Assembly: GCA_013812265.1 (NCBI GenBank)
Contig: JACCTQ010000221.1
Span: 1-35,796 of the forward strand
Direction of reading: 5' to 3'
Source of the DNA: Actinomycetota bacterium
Lineage (GTDB): Bacteria > Actinomycetota > Thermoleophilia > Gaiellales > Gaiellaceae
Length of the DNA: 35,796 nucleotides
Of the stretch, positions 1 to 8,624 are shown piece by piece. A model generated the notes under the pieces. The model saw nothing but the letters and a program-made list of their open reading frames with translations, made no database searches and was not told where the DNA came from. Position numbers and translations under genes: made by a program. Each line of letters opens with the position of its first letter. The first letter of the stretch is position 1.

Positions 1-47
1 AGCGGGTCCGTGAACGGCTCGCAGCCCTCGGCGTCTCCGCGGAATAG
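1..47 (+). CDS. C-terminal end of an upstream gene (partial)
   Basis: An open frame enters from the left edge (codons from base 3) and reads RVRERLAALGVSAE before a TAG at 45-47. It ends 17 bases before the next ATG, a spacing typical of operon genes. Only 14 residues are visible, so no product can be named. It is called a gene end because of its plausible composition and position. Confidence 0.45.
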   Translation, partial: RVRERLAALGVSAE

Positions 48-64
48 CCGGGAGCAGCGGAGAA

Positions 65-826
65 ATGCGGCTGGGACTCATCAGCGACCTCCACGGGAAC
101 CTGTTCGCGCTGGAGGCGGTGCTCGACGAGTTCCGCGACGAGCAGCTCGACCAGCTCGTCTGTCTCGGTGACATCGCCGTCGGCCCGCAGCCCGCGGAGA
201 CGATCGCCCGGCTGCGCGAGCTCGATTGCCCCGTCGTGATGGGCAACTGGGACGCGTATTTCGTCAGCGGCTTCCCCGAGCCCGACAACGATCTCGACCG
301 TCGGCTGATGGAGCTGGGCGCCTGGTGGAAGGCGGGCCTGTCGGACGCCGACCTCGAGTACCTGCGCGGGCTGAGCACGGCAGTTCGGCTGCCTGTCGAC
401 GACGGCTTCGAGCTGCTCGCGTTCCACGGCTCACCCCGCTCGTCCGAGGACCGCATCCTGCCGACGACTCCCGACGAGCAGCTCGACCAGATGCTCGGCG
501 CGAGGCGGGCTCAGCTCATGGTGGGGGGCCACACGCACTTCCAGATGGTGCGGCGGCACGGTGAAGGCCTCGTCGTCAACCCCGGCAGCGTCGGCCTGCC
601 GTTCGAGCGCCAGGAGCCCGTGATGCGGGTTTGCCCGTGGGCCGAGTACGGCATCGTGGAGGCCCGGGACGGGAGTTTGTCCGTGGACCTGCGCCGCACG
701 AGCTTCGACGTCGGCGCGCACCTGAACCTCATGCGGCGGAGCGGCATGCCGCACGTGGAGTGGTGGACGGGCCTCTGGGCGACGAGCCGGGACGGTACGA
801 GGCCTCGCTTCGGAACGGGCTCCTAG
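65..826 (+). CDS. calcineurin-like metallophosphoesterase, YfcE/Metallophos_2 type
   Basis: 253 aa. Predicted soluble metal-dependent phosphoesterase. The N-terminus carries the first metal motif DLHGN (residues 8-12), then CLGD near 34-37 and a GNWD box near 60-63 (the family GNHD box with Trp for His). GGHTH appears near 154-158, followed by the family's usual VNPGSVG. The order D-x-H, GD, GN(H/W)D, GHTH is diagnostic of the fold; the substrate cannot be read from sequence. The ATG at 65 has a purine-rich GGAG stretch just upstream. It may be co-transcribed with the gene ending at 47. Its TAG overlaps the stop of the convergent phosphoesterase by 4 nt. Confidence 0.85.
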   Translation: MRLGLISDLHGNLFALEAVLDEFRDEQLDQLVCLGDIAVGPQPAETIARLRELDCPVVMGNWDAYFVSGFPEPDNDLDRRLMELGAWWKAGLSDADLEYLRGLSTAVRLPVDDGFELLAFHGSPRSSEDRILPTTPDEQLDQMLGARRAQLMVGGHTHFQMVRRHGEGLVVNPGSVGLPFERQEPVMRVCPWAEYGIVEARDGSLSVDLRRTSFDVGAHLNLMRRSGMPHVEWWTGLWATSRDGTRPRFGTGS

Positions 827-1692
827 GCGTCCAGAACGTAGCCGGCGACGCGGTTGGAGCGAACGAACGCGTCCGTGACGTAGAAGCCCTCACGGGTCAG
901 TGCGCGCGTCTTGCGGCTGAAGATCGCAGACAGCTCGCGGCGGCCGTCGAGGTAGTGCACGAAGACCTTGATCGTCGAGGCGTCGATGTGGAGCTCGTTC
1001 CACGACGGCGGCGAGCCGGCGCGAATCCTGCGCGTGCCGGCCGTGCCGGAATTGCACACGAGCATGCCGTTCACCCCCCAGAAGAACGGCACGTGCTTGT
1101 GCCCGGAAAGGACCAGGTCGACGTCCAGGCCGACGAGGGTCAGCAGGAGATCGCCTGCGTCCAGGACGATGTTCCGCTCCCTGCCCGTCCCGGGGATCGA
1201 GACGAGGTGGTGGTGAACCGTGACGATGCGGATGTCGTCGGGCTCGCCGAACTGCTCGGCGATCCACGGGTAGCGGTCCCGGCCGACGCGTCCCTCGTTC
1301 ACGTCGGGCTCCGAGGAGTCGAGCCCGACGATCGTGAAGCCGCTCGCCTGCAGCCGCTCGGCTCGAACCGGGTCGAAGTCCACATGGAAGCGGGAGAACG
1401 GCTCGCCGAAGAAGCGATCGAAGTGGACGTAGCCGACGTTCCGCGCGTCGTGATTGCCCGGGATGATGACGGTGGGCGGCTCGAAGCGCTCGACCCACGC
1501 GGCTGCTTCCTCGTATTCCCACTCGTACCCGTCGGTGGTCAGATCGCCCGCGATGACGACCACGTCCGGCGCGATTCGGTGAACGAGTTCCACGATGCCG
1601 GTCAGCGCCTCGGGCGGCAAGCTCAGCCCCCCACCCACGTGGACATCGGAGATCTGCGCGATACGCAGCGGGATGGCGGCAAGGTCGGGCAC
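823..1692 (-). CDS. metallophosphoesterase, CpdA/Icc-like
   Basis: 289 aa, GTG start at 1692. The motifs DVHVGGG, AGDLT, GNHDARN, VHHH and GHKHVP appear in the order expected for class III cyclic nucleotide phosphodiesterase-like phosphoesterases. Metal-binding Asp, His and Asn residues are all present. CpdA hydrolyses cAMP, but the same fold serves many phosphoesters, so the substrate is uncertain. Context is suggestive because three proteins in the window carry cyclic-nucleotide-binding domains, one starting only 90 bp upstream on the other strand. A TATGGT box (complement of 1707-1712) lies a few bases upstream of the GTG, so the mRNA could have a very short leader. The stop shares a CTAG with the convergent gene. 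Confidence 0.82.
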   Translation of the reverse strand: MPDLAAIPLRIAQISDVHVGGGLSLPPEALTGIVELVHRIAPDVVVIAGDLTTDGYEWEYEEAAAWVERFEPPTVIIPGNHDARNVGYVHFDRFFGEPFSRFHVDFDPVRAERLQASGFTIVGLDSSEPDVNEGRVGRDRYPWIAEQFGEPDDIRIVTVHHHLVSIPGTGRERNIVLDAGDLLLTLVGLDVDLVLSGHKHVPFFWGVNGMLVCNSGTAGTRRIRAGSPPSWNELHIDASTIKVFVHYLDGRRELSAIFSRKTRALTREGFYVTDAFVRSNRVAGYVLDA

Positions 1693-1781
1693 GCTAGACT
1701 CGCCGCACCATAGTCGGAGAAGCGGCCTCAGCGGAAGGGTCGGCGGGACGGGCCGAGGGCGGCCATAGTCTCGTCAAAGCG

Positions 1782-2198
1782 TTGCGGGCGGTTCCGGGGC
1801 TCGCGGTCTGCGACGAGGCCACGCTGCTCGCGATCGTCGGCAGCTCGTTCAATCTCCACTGGCCTGCCGGTGTTCGCGTCTTCGAGCGCGGTTCGCCCGC
1901 CGACGGCCTCTTCATAGTGCTGATCGGTGTCGTGCGCATCCTGGCCGAGGACGACGTCGAGGTGGCCAGCCTCGGGCCGGGGCAGTACTTCGGCGAGCTC
2001 GCCCTGCTCCTCGGCGCCCCGCACCGCTACGACGCGGTCGCGGCCGAGGACGTCGACCTGATGGTCGTCCCCAAAGATCGCTTCGACGCTCTGCTCGCCG
2101 AGAGCCCGGGGCTGGCCGAGGCGGTCCGCAAGACTGCTGCGGAGCGGGCGGGCACCGATTTCGGCGGACCGCCGCCGGCCTGGACGATGGCTCGCTAA
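1782..2198 (+). CDS. small cyclic nucleotide-binding domain protein
   Basis: 138 aa, essentially one CRP-type cNMP-binding beta-roll (about residues 20-115) with no DNA-binding or enzymatic domain. The core GQYFGELALLLG matches the phosphate-binding cassette, but the usual PRxAT is replaced by PHRYDA, so ligand binding may be altered or lost. The only in-frame start after the upstream stop is TTG at 1782; no ATG or GTG is available and there is no clear ribosome-binding site, so the start is uncertain. Its TAA overlaps the stop of the convergent aromatase gene by 4 nt. It could be a regulator acting on the neighbouring PKS or phosphoesterase. Confidence 0.72.
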   Translation: MRAVPGLAVCDEATLLAIVGSSFNLHWPAGVRVFERGSPADGLFIVLIGVVRILAEDDVEVASLGPGQYFGELALLLGAPHRYDAVAAEDVDLMVVPKDRFDALLAESPGLAEAVRKTAAERAGTDFGGPPPAWTMAR

Positions 2199-2653
2199 CC
2201 CCCTCTTGCCGCCTCTTCGAGGCGCTCCTTGATCGCGCTCATCTGCACCTGCGTGTTCTTGTTCAGATACTCCTCGGCCTGCTCGTCGTTCGCGGGGGCG
2301 TCGGGCTTCATCGAGAACTCCTGTACCCAGCGCATGTTGGTGCCCTCTCCCTCGGGCTCGAAGTACCACTCGATGTTCATGTACTCGAAGGGCCCGGTCT
2401 CGATGCGATGGGCCTTGACCGAGTGGCTGTCCGGGTCGACCGTACGCTCCGACACCCACGTCCAGACCTTTCCGTCGTACTCGGGGTCGGGGTGCGTGGT
2501 CAGCCGGAACTCGATCGTGTCGCCCCGGCGCTCGAGGATCTCCGCCTGCGCATACTCGGTGAAGAGGTCCGGCCAGCTCGGCACGTCGTTCATCCGCTCC
2601 CACACGAACTGGAGCGGGGCGTCGATGACGACGGAGTTGTCAGTCTTGGCCAT
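2195..2653 (-). CDS. type II polyketide aromatase/cyclase (SRPBCC, TcmN/WhiE-VI type)
   Basis: 152 aa, a single START/SRPBCC domain. Such proteins fold and aromatise the nascent poly-beta-ketone on the ACP in type II PKS systems. The family pattern is clear: VIDAPLQFVW, then NDVPSWPDLFTEYA, VWTWVSERT, ETGPFEYMNI and MRWVQEFSMKP, as in mono-domain WhiE ORFVI proteins and the N-terminal half of TcmN. The ATG at 2653 overlaps the ACP stop by one base (TAATG) and is preceded by GGAAGGAGGGG, so it is translationally coupled to the ACP gene. It is the last gene of the minus-strand PKS operon. The family assignment is strong; ring regiochemistry cannot be read. Confidence 0.93.
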   Translation of the reverse strand: MAKTDNSVVIDAPLQFVWERMNDVPSWPDLFTEYAQAEILERRGDTIEFRLTTHPDPEYDGKVWTWVSERTVDPDSHSVKAHRIETGPFEYMNIEWYFEPEGEGTNMRWVQEFSMKPDAPANDEQAEEYLNKNTQVQMSAIKERLEEAARGG

Positions 2654-2916
2654 TACTGCTCCCCTCCTTCCCGCAGACGGCGGTTGGTGTACTCGATCGC
2701 CTCGCCGACCGTCGTGATCTGCTCGGCGTCCTCGTCGGGGATGGTGAACCCGTACTCCTGCTGCATCGCGAGCTGGATCTCGACGAACGCGAGCGAGTCG
2801 AGCCCGAGTTGGTCGAACGTCAAGCTCGGATCGTCGACGACCTGATCCTCCGGGACGCCGATGCGGTTGACGAGGATGTCCTTCGCGTCGGCGAACGTGA
2901 ACTCACGGACTGCCAT
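2653..2916 (-). CDS. acyl carrier protein of a type II PKS
   Basis: 87 aa. It carries the growing polyketide on a phosphopantetheine arm. The attachment motif LGLDSLAF places the modified serine at residue 41. Length and the acidic helix II match PKS ACPs. A strong Shine-Dalgarno (GAAGGAGG) precedes the ATG at 2916. It lies 22 nt downstream of the patatin gene and is coupled to the aromatase gene. It is the only ACP in the window, so any other carrier-dependent enzyme here (for example the ATP-grasp/decarboxylase pair) would have to use it or an ACP encoded elsewhere. Confidence 0.95.
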   Translation of the reverse strand: MAVREFTFADAKDILVNRIGVPEDQVVDDPSLTFDQLGLDSLAFVEIQLAMQQEYGFTIPDEDAEQITTVGEAIEYTNRRLREGGEQ

Positions 2917-2938
2917 GCGTACCTCCTTCTCGTTCGGG

Positions 2939-4561
2939 TTAGTGATAGTGACCGGACTGGGGACGGGCCAGCGACGCGAGCGCGGGCAACCGCTCGCGGG
3001 CTGCGACTCGCCCGGCCTCGAGGAACAGGTCGGCGAGGTGGAAGTCCCGCCAGGTCGATGGTCCGAAGCGCGGCGTGATCGGGACGTCGGCCCGCGCCGC
3101 GTGCTGCTCGCTCGAGTCGAGCTGCGCCAGGTCCATGACCTCCAGCAATGTGTCGAGCATTCTTGCGGGTCGCGCCTTCCGCTGCTCGTCGGCCTGCGTT
3201 GCCGACCCCGGCCATGCCGGCAGCGTCTCGCGGCTGATGATGTTGACGGAGACCGTGACGTCGGCACCTGCCTCGCGAACCGCGTCGCTCGGCACGGGCA
3301 CGAGGGCCAGGCCGTCGACCAGGCGGCGGCCGTTCTGCTCCCGGGGGGGAAAGAGGCCCGCGAGCGCGGTTGCCGCAAGGAGCGCCTCCCATAGGGGTCC
3401 CTGCGTGACCGGGGCAGCCTCGCGCGCGTTCAGGTCGACGGTCATGACGACGAGCGGGATGACGAGGTCCGCGAAGGTCTTCAGATCGGTCGTCTCGCGG
3501 AGGAGGCGGGTCATCGTCTCGAGGCCGGTCGAGCCGCCCGTCATCGACAGCTTGAACATGTCCTCGACGATCTCCGGGCGGAAGGCGTCCCTCATGGCGG
3601 CCTCGATCTCCGCGGCGCCGTGGCCGAGGGCGATCCAGGCGCCCACGATCGCGCCGATGCTGCTGCCGGAGACGTAGTCGACCGTGTAGCCGGCTTCCTC
3701 GAGCACCGACAGAACACCCACGTGGGAATAGCCTTTGGCGCCGCCGGCGCCGAGGGCAAGCCCGAGCTTCGTCCTCGACAGGTGCCGCCCCAGCCACGCC
3801 ACGTCGGCCGGCCGGCCATCAGCCCCCAGCGGAACGACCTCGAGCGGACCCGCATCGTCCTCGAGCGGCACCAGTCGTCCACGCTCACTCTCCGATACGA
3901 GCGCGAGCACCCGGTCGACTCCATCCAGGATAGGGGGCGCGGTCTCGTTCTCGAGCCCGATGAGGACGAGCACCGTCCCATGATCGGAGAGCAGCTCGTC
4001 GAGACCGGCGAGCGGCTCCAGCGAGGCGCGCGCGTCCACGGTCACGACGGGACGCGGGCTCGCCGCCTCGGTCGCGGCGAGTACGTCGGAAAGAGCGGCC
4101 GCGGCCGAGTCGCCGACGATCAGCGCGATCGCTTCGCCGCGCGCGCGGGCGTCCACGACCTGCGCCGTCGTGGCGGCGAGCCGCTCGCTGAGGATGCGGG
4201 TCAGGCTCTGGAGGATCCGCGGCTCCCTCGCGACGACGCCGGCGAACGCGTCGCGCGAGAGCTCGAGCGCCGTCGTGGGGACCGCGGCGGTGACGGTCGC
4301 CGTGCGGGGCTCGCCCGTGACGAGCGACATCTCGCCGACGATGTCGCCGCGGCGAAGGCGGGCCACGACGCGTGAGCCGCCGTCCTCGGCGGGGAGCGAG
4401 ACCCTTGCGAAGCCGTCCAGGACCACGAACAGACTGTCACCCGGCTCACCCGCGCGGCAGATCACCTCGCGCGGTGCGAAGGTACGCCGGCGCATGGCGG
4501 CCTCGAGCTGCTCCAGAGCCTCGGCGCTGACGCCCTCGAAGAGTGGATTCCGCGCTAGCAC
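2939..4561 (-). CDS. cNMP-binding domain / patatin-like phospholipase fusion
   Basis: 540 aa. The N-terminus (about 1-110) is a cyclic-nucleotide-binding fold with a canonical cassette, GEMSL then EPRTATV. A linker follows, then a patatin domain from about 265: LGAGGAKG oxyanion loop (269-276), GSSIG with nucleophile Ser301, and VDGL giving Asp416 of the Ser-Asp dyad. This is the layout of neuropathy-target-esterase and RssA-type lipid hydrolases. Starts at GTG 4561 because a stop lies 21 nt upstream. It sits between the AMP-ligase and the ACP inside the PKS operon. It could be a thioesterase-like or acyl hydrolase for the polyketide, or a membrane lipase regulated by a nucleotide; that is inference. 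No signal peptide or membrane segment is seen. Confidence 0.88.
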   Translation of the reverse strand: MLARNPLFEGVSAEALEQLEAAMRRRTFAPREVICRAGEPGDSLFVVLDGFARVSLPAEDGGSRVVARLRRGDIVGEMSLVTGEPRTATVTAAVPTTALELSRDAFAGVVAREPRILQSLTRILSERLAATTAQVVDARARGEAIALIVGDSAAAALSDVLAATEAASPRPVVTVDARASLEPLAGLDELLSDHGTVLVLIGLENETAPPILDGVDRVLALVSESERGRLVPLEDDAGPLEVVPLGADGRPADVAWLGRHLSRTKLGLALGAGGAKGYSHVGVLSVLEEAGYTVDYVSGSSIGAIVGAWIALGHGAAEIEAAMRDAFRPEIVEDMFKLSMTGGSTGLETMTRLLRETTDLKTFADLVIPLVVMTVDLNAREAAPVTQGPLWEALLAATALAGLFPPREQNGRRLVDGLALVPVPSDAVREAGADVTVSVNIISRETLPAWPGSATQADEQRKARPARMLDTLLEVMDLAQLDSSEQHAARADVPITPRFGPSTWRDFHLADLFLEAGRVAARERLPALASLARPQSGHYH

Positions 4562-4582
4562 CCCGGACCGCGAAGCGATTCG

Positions 4583-6088
4583 CTAGACGTCGTCGGAGCC
4601 TGCGGACCCGGCTGCGGCCAGGTTTCGAAGCCGACGACGGTCAGGCTTTCCAGATGCGAGCACGGGGAGGGAAGGGAGCATGCGGAGCGCGTAGGGCACC
4701 TTATAACCGGCGACCCGGGAGCGGGCAAACCGCAAGAGGTCGATAGACGTCAGGACGGCTCCGGGACGCGCGACGACGAATGCCTCCAGCACCTCGCCCA
4801 TTCGCTCGCTGGGCCGCCCCAGCACGGCTGCCTCGAGAACATCCGGGTGCTCGAGGAGCACCGCCTCCACCTCGGCGGGCACGACGGTGAAGCCCCCGAC
4901 CTGCACGACGTCCTTCGCCCGGCCGACGATGCGGACGTAGCCGCCCTCGATCGTCGCCAGATCGCCCGTGCGGAACCAGCCGTCGACGAAGGCGTCCACG
5001 TCAGGGGCGGACCGGCCGAAGTAGCCGGGCGTCACCGCAGGGCCCCGCAGCTCCAGCACACCGTCGTTCGCCACGCGGAGCTCGAATCCCGGGAGCGCGC
5101 GGCCGACCGTGGTGAGGCGTACGGCCGGTGGATCGTCGAGTCGGCACGACGAGACCGCGCCTGCCTCGGTCAGGCCGTAGACGTTGAGTGCCAGCAGCCC
5201 GTGCGCCGCGAGGCGCTCGAGCATGGCCGAAGGCGAGGGCGCGCCCGCTACGAGCCCGCTCCTGATTCCATCCAGGGCCTCCGGCCGGCTACCCAGCAGC
5301 GAGGCGAAGAGCGTCGGCGATCCGTGGAGCAGCGTGGGGCGCCGTTCCTCGAGCGCGCGGAGCAGCGGGCCCGGTGAGAAGGTCGACTCGACGAGGACCA
5401 CCGCGGCTCCGGCGGCGAGGGTCGCGAGGAAGCAGGTCAGCCCGAAAGCGTGCGAGATGGGAACGATCAGCACGGCGCGGTCGTCGGCCTTCAGCTCGAG
5501 CAGGTCGCGGAACGCTCGGGCGCCGTTGACCTCGCGGGCATGCGAGACGAGCGCTCCCCTCGGCGCCCCGGTCGTCCCGGAGCTGTAGAGGAGCGCGGCG
5601 ACCTCGGCCGCGAGCGGCTCGGAGACGCGTGTCGCACCGCTCCTACGCTCGTCCTCCACCTCGCCTGCCGGCCCGGCGAGCAAGCACGAGCGGAGGGTTG
5701 GAAGGCCCGGCGACAGCCGCTCCAGCGCCTCGGCGAAGGAGTAGCCGCCGTGAGAGGCGACGCACACGACGGCGGTCGGCTCGGCGTCGCCGAGGATCCG
5801 CTCGAGCTCCCACTCTCGCAGCCTCGCGGTGAGGGGCACCGCGACCGCCCCTACCCGCCAGGCCGCGAAGGTCGCGACGGCGAGCGCCGGGGAGTTGGGG
5901 GCGATGATCGCGATCCGCTGCCCGACGAGCCCGGCCGGCCCGGCCGAGCGCTCGAGGCGTTTGGCGAGGACAACCACCTGCTGCCTCAGCTCGGCGTAGG
6001 CGAGCTCGGCGCCTTGCCAGAGGAGCGCGGGCCGGTCGGCGTGTTCATCGACAGCGGAGTCGAGAAGCCCGCCGACCGTGTCGGTCAC
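4583..6088 (-). CDS. AMP-forming acyl/aryl-CoA (or ACP) ligase
   Basis: 501 aa, ANL superfamily. It should activate a carboxylic acid as acyl-AMP and pass it to CoA or a carrier. Visible core motifs are YSSGTTGAPRG (about 168-178), NVYGLTEAGA, WFRTGDL, a GRAKDVVQVGG hinge and the C-terminal GKPDRRRL lysine. The GTG start at 6088 overlaps the chain length factor stop in GTGA. Placed between the CLF and ACP genes, it may load an unusual starter acid, as benzoate ligase does for enterocin, or activate an acid attached later. The substrate cannot be predicted by eye. Confidence 0.9.
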   Translation of the reverse strand: MTDTVGGLLDSAVDEHADRPALLWQGAELAYAELRQQVVVLAKRLERSAGPAGLVGQRIAIIAPNSPALAVATFAAWRVGAVAVPLTARLREWELERILGDAEPTAVVCVASHGGYSFAEALERLSPGLPTLRSCLLAGPAGEVEDERRSGATRVSEPLAAEVAALLYSSGTTGAPRGALVSHAREVNGARAFRDLLELKADDRAVLIVPISHAFGLTCFLATLAAGAAVVLVESTFSPGPLLRALEERRPTLLHGSPTLFASLLGSRPEALDGIRSGLVAGAPSPSAMLERLAAHGLLALNVYGLTEAGAVSSCRLDDPPAVRLTTVGRALPGFELRVANDGVLELRGPAVTPGYFGRSAPDVDAFVDGWFRTGDLATIEGGYVRIVGRAKDVVQVGGFTVVPAEVEAVLLEHPDVLEAAVLGRPSERMGEVLEAFVVARPGAVLTSIDLLRFARSRVAGYKVPYALRMLPSLPVLASGKPDRRRLRNLAAAGSAGSDDV

Positions 6089-7350
6089 GTCACCCGGCGA
6101 AGGACCAGCGCGCCGTTGAAGCCGCCGAAGCCGCGAGCGTTGACGAGCACCGTGTCGAGCTCGGCTTCCCGCGCCTCGTCTTTGACGAAGGCGAGGTCGC
6201 AGCCTTCGGCCGGCTGCTCGAGGTTGATCGTCGGCGGCAGCACACCGTCCCGGATAGCCAAGAGCGCGGCGGCCACGTCGAGCGCGCCTCCACCGGCGTA
6301 GAGCCGGCCCACCATGGTCTTCGGCGCCGTTACCGGCACGTCGCGCCCGTCGAAGACGCTCTTGATCGCCTGCGCTTCGGCCGCATCGGCCACGGGCACG
6401 CCGGCAGCGTCCGCGAAGACGGCGTCGACGTCCTCCGCGGCAACATCCGCTCGCTCCAGGGCGATTCTCATCGCCCGTTCGAGTTGACCGCCGTCCCGCG
6501 TCGGCTGTTTCGCGTCGAACGCGTCGTTCGTCGTGCCGTAGCCGGCGATCTCGCCGTAGAGCTTCGGCGCCTCTCGCCGCTCCGCGCTGCCGCGGTCCTC
6601 GACCGTGATGATCGCCCCTCCCTCGCCGAAGACGTACCCGTTCGCGCGCTCGTCGAAGGGGAGAAAGGCCTTCGCGGGGTCGGAGGCGGAGCTCAGCCGG
6701 CCGTTCGTCAACTGGCAGGTGAGCGCGTACGGCCCGATCGGGGCCTCGGTTCCGCCGGAGATGACGAAGTCGACACCGCGGATGATGTTCCGCCGTGAAT
6801 GCCAGAGCGCCTCCAGCCCGCCGGCGCCTTCCTGCACGACGACACCGCACGGACCCTTCATGCCGTACTTGATCGCGATCTGCCCCGTCGTGGCGGCGTA
6901 GAACCAGGCGATCGACTGGTACGCCCCGACGAAGATCGGCCCCTTCCCCCACAGGTTCTGGATCTCCTTCTGGCCGAACTCGTTACCCCCCGAGCCGCTC
7001 GCCGTGATCACGCTCATCCGGTAGGGGTCACCGTCGGCGGGATCGAAGCCGGCATCGTCCAGAGCCATCTGCGTGGCGGCCAGCGCCATGTGCGTCCAGC
7101 GGTCGGTCTGCACGATCACGCGCTGGTCGACGTAGTCGGAAGCCTCGAAGCCGTCGACCTCGCCCGCGAGTTGCACCGGATACTGGGACGGGTCGAATTG
7201 CGTGATCCGCCCGATTCCGCTCGTGCCCGCCTTCGTCGCCTCCCACCAGTTTTCTGTGCCGATGCCGTTCGGCGCGACGACGCCGAGACCCGTGATCACG
7301 GCTCGCCGGCTGTCCGAGGGCAGGCTCGTGAAGCTCTCCGGCTGGGTCAC
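6085..7350 (-). CDS. chain length factor (ketosynthase beta)
   Basis: 421 aa. A ketosynthase fold partnered with KS-alpha, setting polyketide length. The decisive feature is glutamine 173 in VVVQEGAGGLEA, where a true ketosynthase has its catalytic cysteine. The KS histidine motif is also absent, reading VFADAAGVP instead of NAHGSGT. The C-terminal GFGGFNGAL is retained. The GTG at 7350 overlaps the KS-alpha stop (GTGA) and is preceded by AGGAGGT. One-to-one translation coupling with KS-alpha suits an obligate heterodimer. Residues lining the chain-length tunnel would need alignment. Confidence 0.95.
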   Translation of the reverse strand: MTQPESFTSLPSDSRRAVITGLGVVAPNGIGTENWWEATKAGTSGIGRITQFDPSQYPVQLAGEVDGFEASDYVDQRVIVQTDRWTHMALAATQMALDDAGFDPADGDPYRMSVITASGSGGNEFGQKEIQNLWGKGPIFVGAYQSIAWFYAATTGQIAIKYGMKGPCGVVVQEGAGGLEALWHSRRNIIRGVDFVISGGTEAPIGPYALTCQLTNGRLSSASDPAKAFLPFDERANGYVFGEGGAIITVEDRGSAERREAPKLYGEIAGYGTTNDAFDAKQPTRDGGQLERAMRIALERADVAAEDVDAVFADAAGVPVADAAEAQAIKSVFDGRDVPVTAPKTMVGRLYAGGGALDVAAALLAIRDGVLPPTINLEQPAEGCDLAFVKDEAREAELDTVLVNARGFGGFNGALVLRRVT

Positions 7351-8621
7351 GTCCCCACCTCCTGAAGCTCGGCCGGGCGAGCGAACAGCATCGCGGACTG
7401 GAAGCCGCCGAACCCGCTGCCCGTCGAGAGCGCGACATCGACCGGCGTCCGGCGCGCCTCGTTCGGCGTGTAGTCGAGGTCGCACTCCGGATCGGGGTTC
7501 TCCCAGTTCGCCGTCGGTGGCACGACGCCGCGGTCGATCGCGAGCGCGCACGCGGCCATCTCGACGGCGCCGATCCCGCCGAGCGAGTGGCCGACCATCG
7601 ACTTGATCGAGCTGATGGGGATCTTGTACGCCCGCTCGCCAAGCGATCTCTTGTACGCGGCCGTCTCGTGGCGGTCGTTCTGCTTCGTACCCGAGCCGTG
7701 GGCGTTGATGTAGTCGATGTCCTCGGGCCGGATGCTGCCCTGGGCCATCGCGTCGAGGATCGCCTCGCTCATCTCGGCACCGTCGGGGCGGAGCCCGGTC
7801 ATGTGGTAGGCGTTGCCCCGGTTCGCATAGCCGGCGACCTCGCAGTAGATGTGGGCGCCGCGGTCACGCGCGCTCTCGAACTCCTCGAGCACGAGTACGC
7901 CCGCTCCCTCGCCCATCACGAAACCGTCCCGGTCCCGGTCGAACGGCCGCGAGGCGTGCGCGGCGTCGTCGTTTCGCCGCGACGTCGCCTTGATCGGGTC
8001 GAAGCAGGCCATCGAGATCGGTGAGATGCCGGTCTCCGACGCGCCCGAGATGACGATGTCGGCCTCGCCGTCCTGGATCAACTGATGGCCGTAGCCGATC
8101 CCGTCGATGCCTGACGTGCACCCGGTGGAGATGACGACCGAGGGCCCGTGGGCACCGAATCTGAGCGCCACCTCGCTCGCGAGCGTGCTCGGCACGAGTG
8201 CGTGGTAGAGGAACGGGGACGCATACTCGTGGTCGACGAGCCACTTCTGGCCGCGGTTGGAGACGACGACGTAGTCGTCCTCGAGCTGCATGGTGCCGCC
8301 GACGGCGCTGCCGAGGGTGACACCCAGCCGGTCGCGGTCGACCTCCTCGAGCGTGAGCCCGCTGTCGTGCACGGCCTCGAGCGCCGCGGCGACCGCGAAC
8401 TGCACCGAGCGGTCCATGCGCGAGATCTCCTGGTCGTCGAGACCGGCCGCCCGCGGGTCGAAGTCGCACTCGGCGGCGATCTGGGAGCGAAAACCCTCCG
8501 GGTCGAAGAAGGTGATGCGGCGGGTGGCCGTCCGGCCGGCTGTGATCATCTCCCAGAAAGCCTCGCGCGTCGGTCCGCCCGGGGCCACGACGCCAACGCC
8601 GGTGATCGCGGAGCGGCGCAC
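7347..8621 (-). CDS. beta-ketoacyl synthase alpha (KS-alpha) of a type II PKS
   Basis: 424 aa. It catalyses decarboxylative condensation of malonyl units on the ACP. The active site is complete: Cys168 in STGCTSGIDG, His308 in INAHGSGT, Lys340 and His345 in SIKSMVGHSLG. N-terminal ITGVGVVAPGG and C-terminal GFGGFQSAM complete the thiolase fold. The GTG at 8621 lies 3 nt after the cupin stop, and the 3-prime end overlaps the CLF gene. A paired active KS and Cys-to-Gln CLF separates this from FabF of fatty acid synthesis. Confidence 0.96.
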   Translation of the reverse strand: MRRSAITGVGVVAPGGPTREAFWEMITAGRTATRRITFFDPEGFRSQIAAECDFDPRAAGLDDQEISRMDRSVQFAVAAALEAVHDSGLTLEEVDRDRLGVTLGSAVGGTMQLEDDYVVVSNRGQKWLVDHEYASPFLYHALVPSTLASEVALRFGAHGPSVVISTGCTSGIDGIGYGHQLIQDGEADIVISGASETGISPISMACFDPIKATSRRNDDAAHASRPFDRDRDGFVMGEGAGVLVLEEFESARDRGAHIYCEVAGYANRGNAYHMTGLRPDGAEMSEAILDAMAQGSIRPEDIDYINAHGSGTKQNDRHETAAYKRSLGERAYKIPISSIKSMVGHSLGGIGAVEMAACALAIDRGVVPPTANWENPDPECDLDYTPNEARRTPVDVALSTGSGFGGFQSAMLFARPAELQEVGT

Positions 8622-8624
8622 GTC

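Noticed and set aside
1708..1770. CCATAGTC at 1708-1715 and 1763-1770, and again at 9148-9155
   Set aside because: Looked like a shared operator near gene starts, but the third copy is inside the transacylase coding sequence and an 8-mer can recur by chance.
5450..6301. Plus-strand open frame opposite the AMP-ligase and CLF genes
   Set aside because: No start context, no motif, and it runs over two genes with intact catalytic motifs on the other strand.
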